Assembly (NCBI RefSeq): GCF_028198145.1
Contig: NZ_CP116338.1
Coordinates: 2,790,001-2,854,000 of the forward strand
Direction: 5' to 3'
DNA: 64,000 bases
DNA from: Microbacterium sp. nov. GSS16
GTDB lineage: Bacteria > Actinomycetota > Actinomycetes > Actinomycetales > Microbacteriaceae
Shown: positions 32,214 to 40,122 of the stretch, piece after piece
Layout: each line of letters opens with the position of its first letter
Numbering within the stretch: the first letter of the stretch is position 1
Notes under the pieces: model-generated
Database searches by the model: none
The model's input: only the letters and a program-made list of their open reading frames with translations
Told to the model about the DNA's origin: nothing
Translations under genes and position numbers: made by a program

Positions 32214-32783
32214 TCAGTCCCAGTCGAGGTACTCCTCGATCACGACGGCGGTCTCGATCGGGTGCGTCGCGACGAAGTAGTGGTCGGCCCCGGGGATGCG
32301 GGTGATGGTTGCGCGCTCAGGTGCGGTCGCCTGCAGCGCTTCGGCGTTCGCGGGCGGGGTGACGTCGTCGTTCTCGGCCTGGATGATGAGCACCGGGATG
32401 CCGGGCGCGAGGGGGATCTGCTCGTCTTCGACGCCGAGCATCAGCAGACCGTTGACCCGCTCGGGGTGCTCGACGGCGAAGGTGCGCGCGATGGTGCTGC
32501 CGCGTCCGTGACCGCCGATCCAGGTGTCTTCGATGCCGAGGTCTTCGATCACGGCAGCCGCGTCCGCCGCTCGGTCGGCGGCGGTGATGCCCTCGGCGGT
32601 CGCGCGCGAGCCGATGCGGACGACACGGAATCCGGCCTCTTCGGCGAGGTAGTGCGAGATGACCCCGAGGCCGTCAGCCTCGAGGCTGCGGTCGGTGACC
32701 AGCACGAGCGTGACAGGGCCTTCGCCCTCGTCAACGAAGGGGACGGCGCGGCCTTCGGGCTCGAAGGTGCTGGGCTGGGTCAC
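32214..32783 (-). CDS. Alpha/beta hydrolase-fold protein with altered nucleophile motif
   Basis: 189 residues with the alpha/beta-hydrolase layout: strand VTLVLVTDRSL, nucleophile elbow WIGGHGRGSTIA (about residues 90-101), acid region LIIQAENDDVTPP and catalytic-type His in PGADHYFVA. The elbow normally reads G-x-S-x-G; here the Ser position is Gly (G-H-G-R-G), so a serine-hydrolase mechanism is not possible. It may be a non-catalytic binding protein. It is convergent with the GNAT gene. Confidence 0.8.
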   Translation of the reverse strand: MTQPSTFEPEGRAVPFVDEGEGPVTLVLVTDRSLEADGLGVISHYLAEEAGFRVVRIGSRATAEGITAADRAADAAAVIEDLGIEDTWIGGHGRGSTIARTFAVEHPERVNGLLMLGVEDEQIPLAPGIPVLIIQAENDDVTPPANAEALQATAPERATITRIPGADHYFVATHPIETAVVIEEYLDWD

Positions 32784-32863
32784 GATGTGTGCTCGCTTCC
32801 GGTCGGTCGATGGCGCGTCGTTGGCCTCCCCCAGCGTACCGGGAGGTGATCACCGGCGAGCAG

Positions 32864-33199
32864 TCACCAGCGCCGCTTCGCCATTCTGAGCGCGTCGCGC
32901 AGGCCGTCCACCGCACGGCTCATGATCGCCGAGCCGGTGTCCTGGAACGAGCCCATCCCGCCGCGCCACCACAGCATCAGCGCCTCTCGCGCGTTCTGGC
33001 GCAGCGCCCGCGCATCGGCGATGTTCGCGAAGCGTCGCTCCATCACGTCCGCGACGTCGAAACGCTGCGGATCCTCGTCCGCGAGACTCGCCGCCCGCAG
33101 CGTCCTGATGGCTTCATGCACGTCTCGCAACCGCGTAGCCCACCTCGGCTCCGGCATCCGCTCCCCCGATCCGTCGACGTCGTCTCCGCAGAAGACCAT
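32864..33199 (-). CDS. Hypothetical protein, possibly DUF6966-like
   Basis: 111 residues from ATG at 33199; an upstream in-frame ATG at 33244 is also possible. It is soluble, with a helical region (LRDVHEAIRTLRAASLADED) and the C-terminal LMLWWRGGMGSFQDTGSAIM. The GGMGSFQD segment resembles the GGMGS motif I recall from DUF6966 proteins, but this was not verified. Divergent from pdxH. Function unknown. Confidence 0.65.
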   Translation of the reverse strand: MVFCGDDVDGSGERMPEPRWATRLRDVHEAIRTLRAASLADEDPQRFDVADVMERRFANIADARALRQNAREALMLWWRGGMGSFQDTGSAIMSRAVDGLRDALRMAKRRW

Positions 33200-33250
33200 A
33201 CCGTCACGATCGCGCGCCCAAGCCTGCCGGGCATCGGGCACCATGGGTGC

Positions 33251-33865
33251 ATGCCCCTTGCCACGCCGCCTGCGACTCCCTTCCCGCTCTTTGAGGAGTG
33301 GTTCGCCGAGGCGCGCAGCGCCGAAGCATCCGACCGTCCGTTCTCAGCCACGGCGATGACGCTCTCCACCGTCGCCAAGGTCGGGGATCATTGGCGGCCG
33401 CGTTCTCGCATCGTGCTGCTGAAGGACTGGGACGAGCGGGGCTTCGTGTTCTTCACCCACATCGACTCCGATAAGGGTCGCGAGCTCGCCGCGCATCCCC
33501 AGGCATCGCTGGTGTTCCACTGGCCCGAACTCGAGCGGCAGATCCGGGTCGAGGGGGTGGCGGCCCCGGTCACCCGCTCCGAGGTCGAGGCGTATCACGC
33601 CACCCGTCCGCGCGGGTCGCAGCTGGGCGCGTGGGCGTCGCGTCAGAGCAGGCCGATCGCCGACCGAGCGGAACTGGAGGCCGCGGTCGCCCAGGCCGAA
33701 GCGCGCTTCGCGGATGCCGAGGTGCCGGCGCCCCCGCACTGGGGAGGCTTTCGGATAGCGCCCGAGCGGATCGAGTTCTGGCAGGGTCGACGGTCGCGCC
33801 TGCACGACCGTCTCGTCTACCGTCGCGGCGAGTCCGGCTGGACGACGGAGCTGCTGGCCCCGTGA
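33251..33865 (+). CDS. pdxH: Pyridoxamine 5'-phosphate oxidase
   Basis: FMN enzyme of vitamin B6 metabolism, oxidising PNP/PMP to pyridoxal phosphate. 204 residues. FMN-binding regions are RSRIVLLKDWDERGFVFFTH (about residues 50-70), SDKGRELAAHPQASLVFHWP and RQIRVEGVAAPVT. The C-terminal HWGGFRIAPERIEFWQGRRS with RLHDRLVYRR is diagnostic. It overlaps the Mug-like glycosylase by four bases (GTGA). The many PLP enzymes encoded nearby use its product. Confidence 0.95.
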   Translation: MPLATPPATPFPLFEEWFAEARSAEASDRPFSATAMTLSTVAKVGDHWRPRSRIVLLKDWDERGFVFFTHIDSDKGRELAAHPQASLVFHWPELERQIRVEGVAAPVTRSEVEAYHATRPRGSQLGAWASRQSRPIADRAELEAAVAQAEARFADAEVPAPPHWGGFRIAPERIEFWQGRRSRLHDRLVYRRGESGWTTELLAP

Positions 33866-34557
33866 GCGCTTCCCGAGCTGACGCGGTCGGGCTCCCGGCC
33901 GACTGGTCGCCCTGGCGTGCGCCGTCGCCACTCGACGGCAGACGTCCCGGCCCCGCCGATCTCGCGCGCGCGTCGGCCGCTGGTCTCGGCCGCGACGACG
34001 TGCTGCCCTACCCGACCGACGAGGAGTCCGCGGGCCGCGTGCGCCTGCTGATGGTCGGCATCAACCCCAGTCCGTGGACGGTCGCCGTGAACGCGCCCTT
34101 CGCGCGTCCGGGGAATCGGTTCTGGCCGTCGCTGGCCACGGCCGGCCTCACCGACGAGGTGGTCGACGCCTCGCGCGGCCTGTCGCCGGAAGACGAGCGG
34201 ATCCTGGCCGCGCGCGGCATCGGCATGACGAACCTCGTCGCACGCCCCACGGCGCGCGCCGACGAACTCGCGTCGCACGAGCTGCGCGCCGGCGGCCGCC
34301 GTCTGCTCGAGCGGGTGCGCCTGCTGCGGCCTCGCCTGGTCGCCGTCGTCGGCGTCACCGCGTTCCGCACCGCGTTCGCGGTGCCGCGAGCGCGCATGGG
34401 CGCGCAGGAGTCGGATGCGCTCAGCGGATGGCCGGAGGAGATCCCGCTGTGGGTGGTGCCCAACCCGAGCGGGCTGAACGCGCACGAGACGGTCGAGAGC
34501 CTCGCGGAATGGTGGCGGAGGGTGTGGGCGGCGGGCGGGCCGTCATCCGCGCCGTAG
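33862..34557 (+). CDS. mug: Mug/TDG-type mismatch-specific uracil-DNA glycosylase
   Basis: 231 residues from GTG at 33862, inside the pdxH stop. Motif 1 is VGINPSPWTVAVNAPFARPG followed by NRFWP (about residues 63-88), and motif 2 is PNPSGLNAH near residue 205, both typical of family 2 uracil-DNA glycosylases that remove U or T from G mismatches. About 55 extra N-terminal residues precede the core. It ends 15 bases into the convergent photolyase-like gene. Confidence 0.9.
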   Translation: MSASRADAVGLPADWSPWRAPSPLDGRRPGPADLARASAAGLGRDDVLPYPTDEESAGRVRLLMVGINPSPWTVAVNAPFARPGNRFWPSLATAGLTDEVVDASRGLSPEDERILAARGIGMTNLVARPTARADELASHELRAGGRRLLERVRLLRPRLVAVVGVTAFRTAFAVPRARMGAQESDALSGWPEEIPLWVVPNPSGLNAHETVESLAEWWRRVWAAGGPSSAP

Positions 34558-36123
34558 CGAGACGGCCGCTCTGCGCGACATCACCGCGGCTGCCCGTTCG
34601 CGATGCGACGCGATCTTGTCGGGATCCATCTGGTCGAGCAGCCGGGCGATCATCCGCGACCGGGGATTCTGCGCGAAGACATCTCGGTGATCGTCGACGA
34701 AGGTCCAGTACAGGTCATCCCAGTCACCCTCCCATTCGCCGTGCGGCAGGTCCGACATCTTGCGCAGGTAGTTGCTGCCCGACACGTACGGCTTCGTGGT
34801 GATGGCCTCGCCGGCGGCGAACTGACTCATCGCGTAGACGTTGGGCACCATCACCCAGTCGTACGCGTCGATGAACATCTCCATGAACCAGCGGTAGACG
34901 TCGTCGGGGTGCACACGCAGCAGACTCATCGCGTTGCCCAGCACCATCAATCGCTCGATGTGGTGCGCATAGCCCGTGCGCAGCACACGTGAGATGACGA
35001 GATCGACGGGAGCCAGGCCGGTGCGGGCATCCCACCACCCTTCGCCGAGCCGATTCGAATGCGCGAGCACGTTCGAGGTGCGCAGCTCGGTGCCCCGAAC
35101 CCGATACGTGGCGCGCATGTACTCGCGCCAGCCGATCACCTGTCGCACGAAACCCTCGATCGAGGCGAGGGGCGTGTGCGAGCCCATTCCGTCGAGCACC
35201 GCCCGCACCACCTGGCGAGGATCGAGCAGCCCGATGTTCAGTGCGGCCGAGATCAGGCTGTGGTCGATGAAGGGGTGAGTGGCCGAGATGGCGTCTTCGT
35301 ACGGACCGAAGTCAGCCAGACGGTCGGCGACGAACTCGGCGAGGTGCGCCCGCGCCTCCTCCGGTGTCGTCGGCCAGGTGAACAGCTCGGGGTCGCCGGG
35401 AGCATCCGGGAACTCCGCACGCACCCAGGCGATCGCGGCGACGACGTCCGGATCGCGGTCGGTGTCGCGGCTCTCATCGCCGAGCTCGTCGAGATCGAGC
35501 ATCCCGTCCCCTTCGTGCAGAGCCGTCACGGCGCCGAAGCGTCCGGGGATGGGCGGTGTGTATCCGCGCGGCAGCTTCTTGCGGTTCTCGGCGTCGTACG
35601 ACCACGCTCCCCCGGCGGGTCGCCCCTCGTCGTCGACGAGGATGCCGAGTCGCCGCCGCTGCCAGATGTAGAACTCCTGCATGCGCGCGCCGTGCCGACC
35701 GAACCAGTCATCGATGTCAGCACGAGTGGTGAGGAAGTTGGGCGTCTCGAGCTCGTCATCCTGGTGGGTCTCGTACCCGCCGTCGCGGAGCGCCGAATGG
35801 ATGTCGCGCTCGAGCCACTCATCGACCGGATCGAACCAGGTCACGCTCGACGGGGCGCGCCGGGCGACGAGTGCGGCCAGCTGCGCCCGGCTGCTCTGCT
35901 CGGCTGAGCTGCGCAGCACCTCGGTTTCGAAGCCGTTGTCGCGCAGCCGCCGTGCGAAGGCATCCATCGACGCGCGATGCAGCACGAGCTTGTGGGAATG
36001 GAAGGCGTACTGGCGCAGCAGCAGGTCGTGCTCGATGAGCACCATCACGGTGCTGTCACCGGCGTCGAGATGCTCGGTGAAGAGCTGGTGCGGGAAGACG
36101 AGCCGCAGCGCAGCGCCCGTCAC
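34543..36123 (-). CDS. Cryptochrome/photolyase-related protein (FeS-BCP/CryPro family) without cysteines
   Basis: 526 residues from GTG at 36123 (GACGAGG lies upstream; 36147 is an alternative). Family features are the N-terminal Rossmann-like region (LRLVFPHQLFTEHL), the FAD-binding helical domain with VRQVIGWREYMR, and RVHPDDVYRWFMEMFIDAYD, VPNVYAMSQFAAGE and TKPYVSGSNYLRKMSD (about 420-470). Characterised bacterial relatives such as Agrobacterium PhrB bind a [4Fe-4S] cluster through four cysteines and repair (6-4) photoproducts. I find no cysteine in this protein; the usual cysteine positions read PRQVV and GDWDDLYW. FAD-dependent light function is possible, cluster binding is not. Confidence 0.88.
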   Translation of the reverse strand: MTGAALRLVFPHQLFTEHLDAGDSTVMVLIEHDLLLRQYAFHSHKLVLHRASMDAFARRLRDNGFETEVLRSSAEQSSRAQLAALVARRAPSSVTWFDPVDEWLERDIHSALRDGGYETHQDDELETPNFLTTRADIDDWFGRHGARMQEFYIWQRRRLGILVDDEGRPAGGAWSYDAENRKKLPRGYTPPIPGRFGAVTALHEGDGMLDLDELGDESRDTDRDPDVVAAIAWVRAEFPDAPGDPELFTWPTTPEEARAHLAEFVADRLADFGPYEDAISATHPFIDHSLISAALNIGLLDPRQVVRAVLDGMGSHTPLASIEGFVRQVIGWREYMRATYRVRGTELRTSNVLAHSNRLGEGWWDARTGLAPVDLVISRVLRTGYAHHIERLMVLGNAMSLLRVHPDDVYRWFMEMFIDAYDWVMVPNVYAMSQFAAGEAITTKPYVSGSNYLRKMSDLPHGEWEGDWDDLYWTFVDDHRDVFAQNPRSRMIARLLDQMDPDKIASHRERAAAVMSRRAAVSLRRG

Positions 36124-36180
36124 AGCGACGCCTCGTCGCACTCCCACAGCCCGCTCATCATGCGGCCAGCGTAGACGCAG

Positions 36181-36351
36181 TCAGTCGCGGGAGTGGTGCG
36201 CGGAGTGATCCGCGACATCGGGTTCGGCTCGCAGGGCGTCGGCGATCTCCTCCTCCGGCCGCGGCGCGATGCTCTCATCGGCCTCGATCTCGGGAACGGT
36301 CGGCTCGTGTCGGTCGTCTCCGAGGGGAGAATCGTAGATCGGTTCGGACAT
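36181..36351 (-). CDS. Small acidic hypothetical protein
   Basis: 56 residues from ATG at 36351, with GAAGGAGA seven bases upstream. It is very acidic with Pro and His (YDSPLGDDRHEPTVPEIEAD, then EEEIADALRAEPDVADHSAH) and has no membrane segment. It begins 10 bases after the dihydrofolate-reductase-like gene, so the two are likely co-transcribed. No family was recognised. Confidence 0.65.
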   Translation of the reverse strand: MSEPIYDSPLGDDRHEPTVPEIEADESIAPRPEEEIADALRAEPDVADHSAHHSRD

Positions 36352-36361
36352 CGTCTCTCCT

Positions 36362-36949
36362 TCAGTCGGCACCGGCGGGGTGCGCCTGCGCGGCACGGTA
36401 GTGCAGCATCGTGAAACCGTTCTCGAAGACGCGACTCTCGATCAGACGCAGATCCAGACGCGCATCCTCGGGCAACGCCCGCAGTCCGCCACCGAGAATC
36501 ACCGGGACGACGAAGAAGCGGAAGTCCTGAACGAGGCCCGCGCGGATGGCCGGCGCGGCCGTCGTCGGCCCGAAGATCTCCACCTCCCCCAACGCATGCT
36601 GCGTGATACGGCGGATCTCGTCGAGCGTGAGCTGCGTGACGAGCCTGTGGTTCTCGCGCGTGATGTCGTCTGAGTTCAGCGACGATGACGCCGCGACGAC
36701 GTCGAGTCCCTGCCACAGCCTCGCGAACGCACGTTCGTCGTCGCCCCAGTTCTCCTCCTCGGGCTCCGCCTCCCAGTAGTGCATCAGGTCGTACGTGCGC
36801 CGCCCGAGGATCTCGGTGGAGATCGCGGCCATCCGCTCGACGTGGAAACGGAACACCTGTTCGCTCGGCGCACCGAATTGGAAGTCGCCGTCGGGGCCGG
36901 CCGCGTACCCGTCGATCGAGATGGTCGCGGTGTAGCTCAGAGTTCCCAT
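36362..36949 (-). CDS. Dihydrofolate reductase family (RibD C-terminal-like) protein
   Basis: 195 residues. The N terminus MGTLSYTATISIDGYAAGPD and LGRRTYDLM (about residues 49-57), then EVEIFGPTTAAPAIRAGLVQ and VVPVILGGGLRALP, fit the YyaP/YwjB-like RibD_C family with an NADPH fold. These are usually annotated as dihydrofolate reductase family but their substrates are mostly unknown. Upstream of the small acidic gene. Confidence 0.87.
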   Translation of the reverse strand: MGTLSYTATISIDGYAAGPDGDFQFGAPSEQVFRFHVERMAAISTEILGRRTYDLMHYWEAEPEEENWGDDERAFARLWQGLDVVAASSSLNSDDITRENHRLVTQLTLDEIRRITQHALGEVEIFGPTTAAPAIRAGLVQDFRFFVVPVILGGGLRALPEDARLDLRLIESRVFENGFTMLHYRAAQAHPAGAD

Positions 36950-37058
36950 AGCCCATGCTCGCGCCGTGCGGTCGGATACGCAATCACCGTCGGTGCATCC
37001 GTCGAAGCTCTGCACTGCCCCACGACCGGGTCACGACTGCTCGCGCGCGAGAGCCGGC

Positions 37059-37760
37059 TCACGAGAAGAGCTGACGCAGCGCGTCCAGGTCTCCGGCGTC
37101 GACGACCTTCTGCACGGCGTCGATGGTCGTCTGGTTCGAGTACATGGGTCTCAACGTGCCGTTCCAGATGCGACGCACGGTGCCGAGGTCGCCGGCGTCC
37201 GCTGCTCTGCCTGCCACCTCGATCGCCTGCTGGTACGGAATCTGCAAGAATCCGGCGGGCGCGTCGTGCGGGCTGTAGTAGTCCACCCAGGGGGTGTCTG
37301 GGTTCGGTGTGAGCCAGAGCACCTGGCCCGGATGGATGTCCCGCCTGTGATTCATCGAGCCGAGGTTCGGGTAGGCACAGAGCCGTTCCGCGACCACGGC
37401 CTCGACGTCGCCGGGGGCGACGGTGTAGGTCACGGGAGTGCCGTTCTCGTCGACGCCCACCTCCCCCTGCGCGAACTCTCGCGCACCTCGATCGCGGAGA
37501 GTCCCCTGACGCTGCAGGTATAGCCCGTCGGTGTGGCTGATCACCTCAGAGAGGCGGGAACAGGAGTCCGCCTCCGGCGATTCCGTCGAGCTCGGCGTCG
37601 GCGTCGGCGTCAGCGCCGGTTCTGCGGCGGGCTTAGGAACCGCTGTCGGGGTCGGAGACGGTTCTGCCGCTCGAGTCGGTGCGGTGGTGGTGCACGCGGC
37701 GAGCACGGTCACGGTCAGCCCGAGTGCGGCGACGGCGACGGCGAGCCTGGCTGTGATCAT
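37059..37760 (-). CDS. Lipoprotein with a LysM-like domain
   Basis: 233 residues from ATG at 37760. A signal helix ends in the lipobox VLAAC (Cys about residue 22). A Pro/Thr/Ala-rich linker follows (about 30-62). The central region TYTVAPGDVEAVVAERLCAY with HPGQVLWLTPNPDTP (about residues 110-155) resembles LysM, a peptidoglycan-binding module. The C-terminal part is helical. It is likely anchored to the membrane and contacts the wall. Function unknown. Confidence 0.75.
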   Translation of the reverse strand: MITARLAVAVAALGLTVTVLAACTTTAPTRAAEPSPTPTAVPKPAAEPALTPTPTPSSTESPEADSCSRLSEVISHTDGLYLQRQGTLRDRGAREFAQGEVGVDENGTPVTYTVAPGDVEAVVAERLCAYPNLGSMNHRRDIHPGQVLWLTPNPDTPWVDYYSPHDAPAGFLQIPYQQAIEVAGRAADAGDLGTVRRIWNGTLRPMYSNQTTIDAVQKVVDAGDLDALRQLFS

Positions 37761-37847
37761 GACGCCATGTTCGCAGAACGTCGGTGCGCCCTCCATCAGG
37801 TCACGCAGCGATCGAGCGTCTGCCTCGAGCCCGGCGACAATGGCTTC

Positions 37848-38219
37848 ATGACAGAGCACACACGCAGGCGGCTGAACTTCCTCATGCTCGGCCACTCGCC
37901 CGATGGTGCGACCTGTTGGCCGCATCCAGCGACGATCACCGTGCACCCTCGCGGCGAGACGACCCTGATCAACTTCTCGATGGGTCCGCACATCGCGAAT
38001 GTCGGCGGACAGGTGCCGATCACGCGCGTGATCCACGACGGCGAGCTGAACGAGAACTTCGCCGAGGAATTCGACGCCTGCGAGGCACGATGGCTCGTGC
38101 CGCACCTGGCCCGACTTGCCGCGGGTGAGAACCTCACCGAAGACGACCTCACCCTGGCATATGAGGCACGGTTCGGTCGCCGCCCGAAGACGGAGACATC
38201 GACCGACATCACGTTCTGA
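37848..38219 (+). CDS. Hypothetical protein next to the island edge
   Basis: 123 residues starting MTEHTRRRLNFLMLGHSPDG. It is soluble, with GPHIANVGGQVPITRVIHDG in the middle and a helical C terminus (LTEDDLTLAYEARFGRRPKT). No family was recognised. It ends 17 bases before the outermost ychF-like attachment sequence, so it may be the first gene outside the island, or part of it. Confidence 0.6.
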   Translation: MTEHTRRRLNFLMLGHSPDGATCWPHPATITVHPRGETTLINFSMGPHIANVGGQVPITRVIHDGELNENFAEEFDACEARWLVPHLARLAAGENLTEDDLTLAYEARFGRRPKTETSTDITF

Positions 38220-38236
38220 GCGGAATGGAGCGGCTG

Positions 38237-38265
38237 TCAGATGTACAAGCGGAAGTTCACCACAT
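38237..38265 (-). repeat. Attachment-site-like copy 1 of the ychF 3' end (most diverged)
   Basis: Aligned without gaps to the last 29 bases of ychF (46272-46300), 21 of 29 positions match, including AAGCGGAA and CACCAC. Read on the minus strand it encodes DVVNFRLYI followed by TGA, matching the YchF C terminus DVVEFRFNV followed by TAG. It is the outer limit of the putative island. On its own it would be marginal; the set of copies supports it. Confidence 0.55.
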
Positions 38266-38305
38266 CACGTTAGGGGTAGGCATTTCACCGGCTGACTCGT
38301 GCCGC

Positions 38306-38875
38306 TCACTGCTTCGCGCTGAGGCGGGACACGATCGCGCGTGCGACCTCATCCGCCGTTCGTGCTGTCGAATCTAACTCCAAGACCTCATCTGACCACA
38401 CCGCGTAATCGGCACGACGCCGCTGAACGTCCGCCCACGTCGGCTCGCCGACATGGGCGAGACCACGATCCCTGTTGCGAAGCCGCTGCACGTGCGTTCT
38501 TGCGTCCGTGATCACGAGGTGCACGAAGTCGAGCCGCGCGCCCGTCCGCGATGCCGCAGTCCGCCAGGTCTGCCGAGCCTCTTCACTATCGTTCACCGCA
38601 TCGACCACGACGCTGCGACCGAGTTGCAGATTCAATTCCGCCATCGCGCGAGTCGCCTCGTACGCGGCTACGCCGACCTGCCAGCTCACGGGCAGTCCGC
38701 AAGAGAGCATCGACTCCTCCACCGCGTCGATGGACAGGTGAATGGAGCCCCCGAGTGCAGCAGCGATCTCAGCGACACTGGTCTTCCCGACCCCCGGAAG
38801 ACCAGAGATCACGACAAGATGACCACTCACGCGATCCGCAATCCGGCATTGTCTGTGATCGTCGGCAATCTTCAC
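38306..38875 (-). CDS. P-loop kinase-like ATP-binding protein
   Basis: 189 residues from GTG at 38875; an internal GTG at 38830 is possible. Walker A VISGLPGVGKTSVAEIAAAL is at about residues 21-40, then an acidic SIDAVEESM, VVVDAVNDSEEARQTW (Walker B-like) and a LID-like RLRNRDRGLAHVGEP. This matches small kinases of the AAA_33/Zeta-toxin/gluconate-kinase type. The substrate is unknown. It is the only gene between attachment-like copies 1 and 2. Zeta-type or antibiotic kinases are alternatives. Confidence 0.72.
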   Translation of the reverse strand: MKIADDHRQCRIADRVSGHLVVISGLPGVGKTSVAEIAAALGGSIHLSIDAVEESMLSCGLPVSWQVGVAAYEATRAMAELNLQLGRSVVVDAVNDSEEARQTWRTAASRTGARLDFVHLVITDARTHVQRLRNRDRGLAHVGEPTWADVQRRRADYAVWSDEVLELDSTARTADEVARAIVSRLSAKQ

Positions 38876-38914
38876 CTCCGGGCCGTGGCTGCAGTCCAGC
38901 CTACGGTGATGCGT

Positions 38915-38958
38915 TTCGTCTCGCGGAGACCCGCACTGAGCGAGCGAAGCGAGACGAA
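38915..38958. repeat. REP-like inverted repeat
   Basis: TTCGTCTCGC (38915-38924) is repeated inverted as GCGAGACGAA (38949-38958), with CACTGAGCGAGCGAAGCGAG in between. Motifs of the form TGAGCGAGCGAAGCGAGACG are, as I recall, abundant extragenic repeats in Microbacteriaceae. Only this copy was noticed here, 25 bases before attachment-like copy 2. Confidence 0.55.
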
Positions 38959-38982
38959 GTGTCGCTCGACGACCGGGTTGGC

Positions 38983-39011
38983 TCAGACGTTGAAGCCGAA
39001 CTCCACCGGGT
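38983..39011 (-). repeat. Attachment-site-like copy 2 of the ychF 3' end
   Basis: 24 of 29 positions match the ychF terminus at 46272-46300, with an unbroken AGACGTTGAAGC. On the minus strand it encodes PVEFGFNV followed by TGA. Orientation is the same as ychF. It separates the P-loop kinase from the unknown gene at 39058. Confidence 0.75.
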
Positions 39012-39057
39012 TACGTCACCGTCAGCGGTGTGCACGGTGGCGGTCGAACGCGGAAAG

Positions 39058-39501
39058 ATGGAGAGCATGTGCGCCACCAATCTGTGGGCGATCAACGCCG
39101 CAGCCTTCACTTCGGAATTCCAGCGATTCACCGAGGACAAGCTGGGCGTGCCTCCCGTGCGGACCACCATGCGCATAGCCTCTGGTCGAGTGCGGGGCTC
39201 GTCGGCGGTATTCACACTGACCCGCCGGATGTGCGACTGCGACAGTCTCATCGGGCGTCGCAACGACCCACCGGTGCAAGAGGAGATCGACGCCGACGCG
39301 TGGCTCGGGTGGTTGCGCGAGATGCCGGACCACGTCACGAACGTCTCGCGCATCGCAGTACTCCGCGCGTGGAGCCCTGAGGACGACGATGTCGTGCCCT
39401 CCCACGCTCGAGGTGTCCGAGTGGGAGACCTCACCGAGGACGTGCTCCGCGACATCCGCGACGACAGTCTGCTGACTATCGACTACCCGCGGATGGCCTG
39501 A
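39058..39501 (+). CDS. Hypothetical island protein
   Basis: 147 residues from ATG at 39058 (MESMCATNLWAINAAAFTSE); ATG at 39067 is an alternative. Soluble, with a Cys-rich spot TRRMCDCDSLIGRRNDPP (about residues 56-73) and WLGWLREMPDHV. No family was recognised. It is the only gene between attachment-like copies 2 and 3, so it may be the cargo of a very small integrated fragment. Confidence 0.6.
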   Translation: MESMCATNLWAINAAAFTSEFQRFTEDKLGVPPVRTTMRIASGRVRGSSAVFTLTRRMCDCDSLIGRRNDPPVQEEIDADAWLGWLREMPDHVTNVSRIAVLRAWSPEDDDVVPSHARGVRVGDLTEDVLRDIRDDSLLTIDYPRMA

Positions 39502-39525
39502 GCCCAGGCCACTTCCAAGCGCCGT

Positions 39526-39554
39526 TCAGCTTTTGAAGGGGGACTCCACCACGT
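39526..39554 (-). repeat. Attachment-site-like copy 3 of the ychF 3' end
   Basis: 22 of 29 positions match the ychF terminus, with an exact ACTCCACCACGT. On the minus strand it encodes DVVESPFKS followed by TGA. It lies 25 bases after the unknown gene and marks the left limit of the immunity-like cluster. Confidence 0.65.
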
Positions 39555-39689
39555 CTTGGACAGAACGCACGTCTGAGACCATCAGTCTTGTGCAGACTTG
39601 ACCGCGCGTGAAGGATCGTGGGTGTCTTGATGACGATGCCAGCCAAACTGGTTTCGCTGGGCGTGACTATCCTTCCCGCCCGGATGGTC

Positions 39690-39764
39690 ACGAATGGCAC
39701 GCGGCAGTTGTGTCGTGAACTCCTCCCAGCCCAGTCCCGCCTGCTGCACGCTCACGCGGCCCAC
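39690..39764 (-). pseudogene. Truncated copy of the TY-Chap-like gene
   Basis: From GTG at 39764 the first residues GRVSVQQAGLGWEEFTTQLP repeat the start of the intact gene at 40865-41383 with few changes, then similarity stops abruptly near 39690 after about 25 codons. It is the left end of the 421-base duplication and cannot encode a full protein. Confidence 0.8.
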
Positions 39765-40110
39765 TCCTTGTTCGCCTTCCGCAGGTCGACCTCGGGTTGA
39801 GTGAGGTCCCGTCGACGTACTCGGCGAAGCGGTCGGCGATGAATCGAGCAAAGTCGTCGGTGATGTGCTTCTCGTGATCGGTGAGAGTCAGCATGATCCT
39901 CTTCACCGGGTCATCTGCCGGTCCGATGCCCTCGACGTCGGGAAAGCTCAGTCCAAAGCGATCGTTGGACACCCAGCCGTCCTGGTCCTGGGTCCAGGCG
40001 ATCCCGCTGGACAACTCCGCGGCCTCCCGCTCGGTCATCGGCCAGTTCGCGTCCACCCAGAACTGCAGCATGTCGAGCGCTTCATCGACCGGAATCGACT
40101 GCCAGATGGA
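39690..40110. repeat. Direct duplication of 41307-41846 with an internal deletion
   Basis: This stretch is nearly identical to 41307-41846, in the same orientation. It lacks 118 bases that correspond to 41427-41544; the break lies at 39807/39808 between GAGGT and CCCGTCG. Limits are TCACGAATGGCACGC on the left and TGCCAGATG on the right. The duplication carries one gene and the start of the next, and probably arose recently because very few bases differ. Confidence 0.9.
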
Positions 40111-40122
40111 CCGCACAGTCAA
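39752..40122 (-). pseudogene. Deleted, frameshifted copy of the DUF6301-like gene
   Basis: It begins MTVRSIWQSIPVDEALDMLQ and matches the gene at 41371-41853 almost perfectly through FARFIADRFAEYVDG. The 118-base deletion then shifts the frame; the open frame runs on to 39688 with unrelated residues. Its ATG overlaps the stop of the gene at 40119-40817 by four bases, so the new junction recreated translational coupling. A chimeric product of 144 residues could still be made. Confidence 0.8.
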
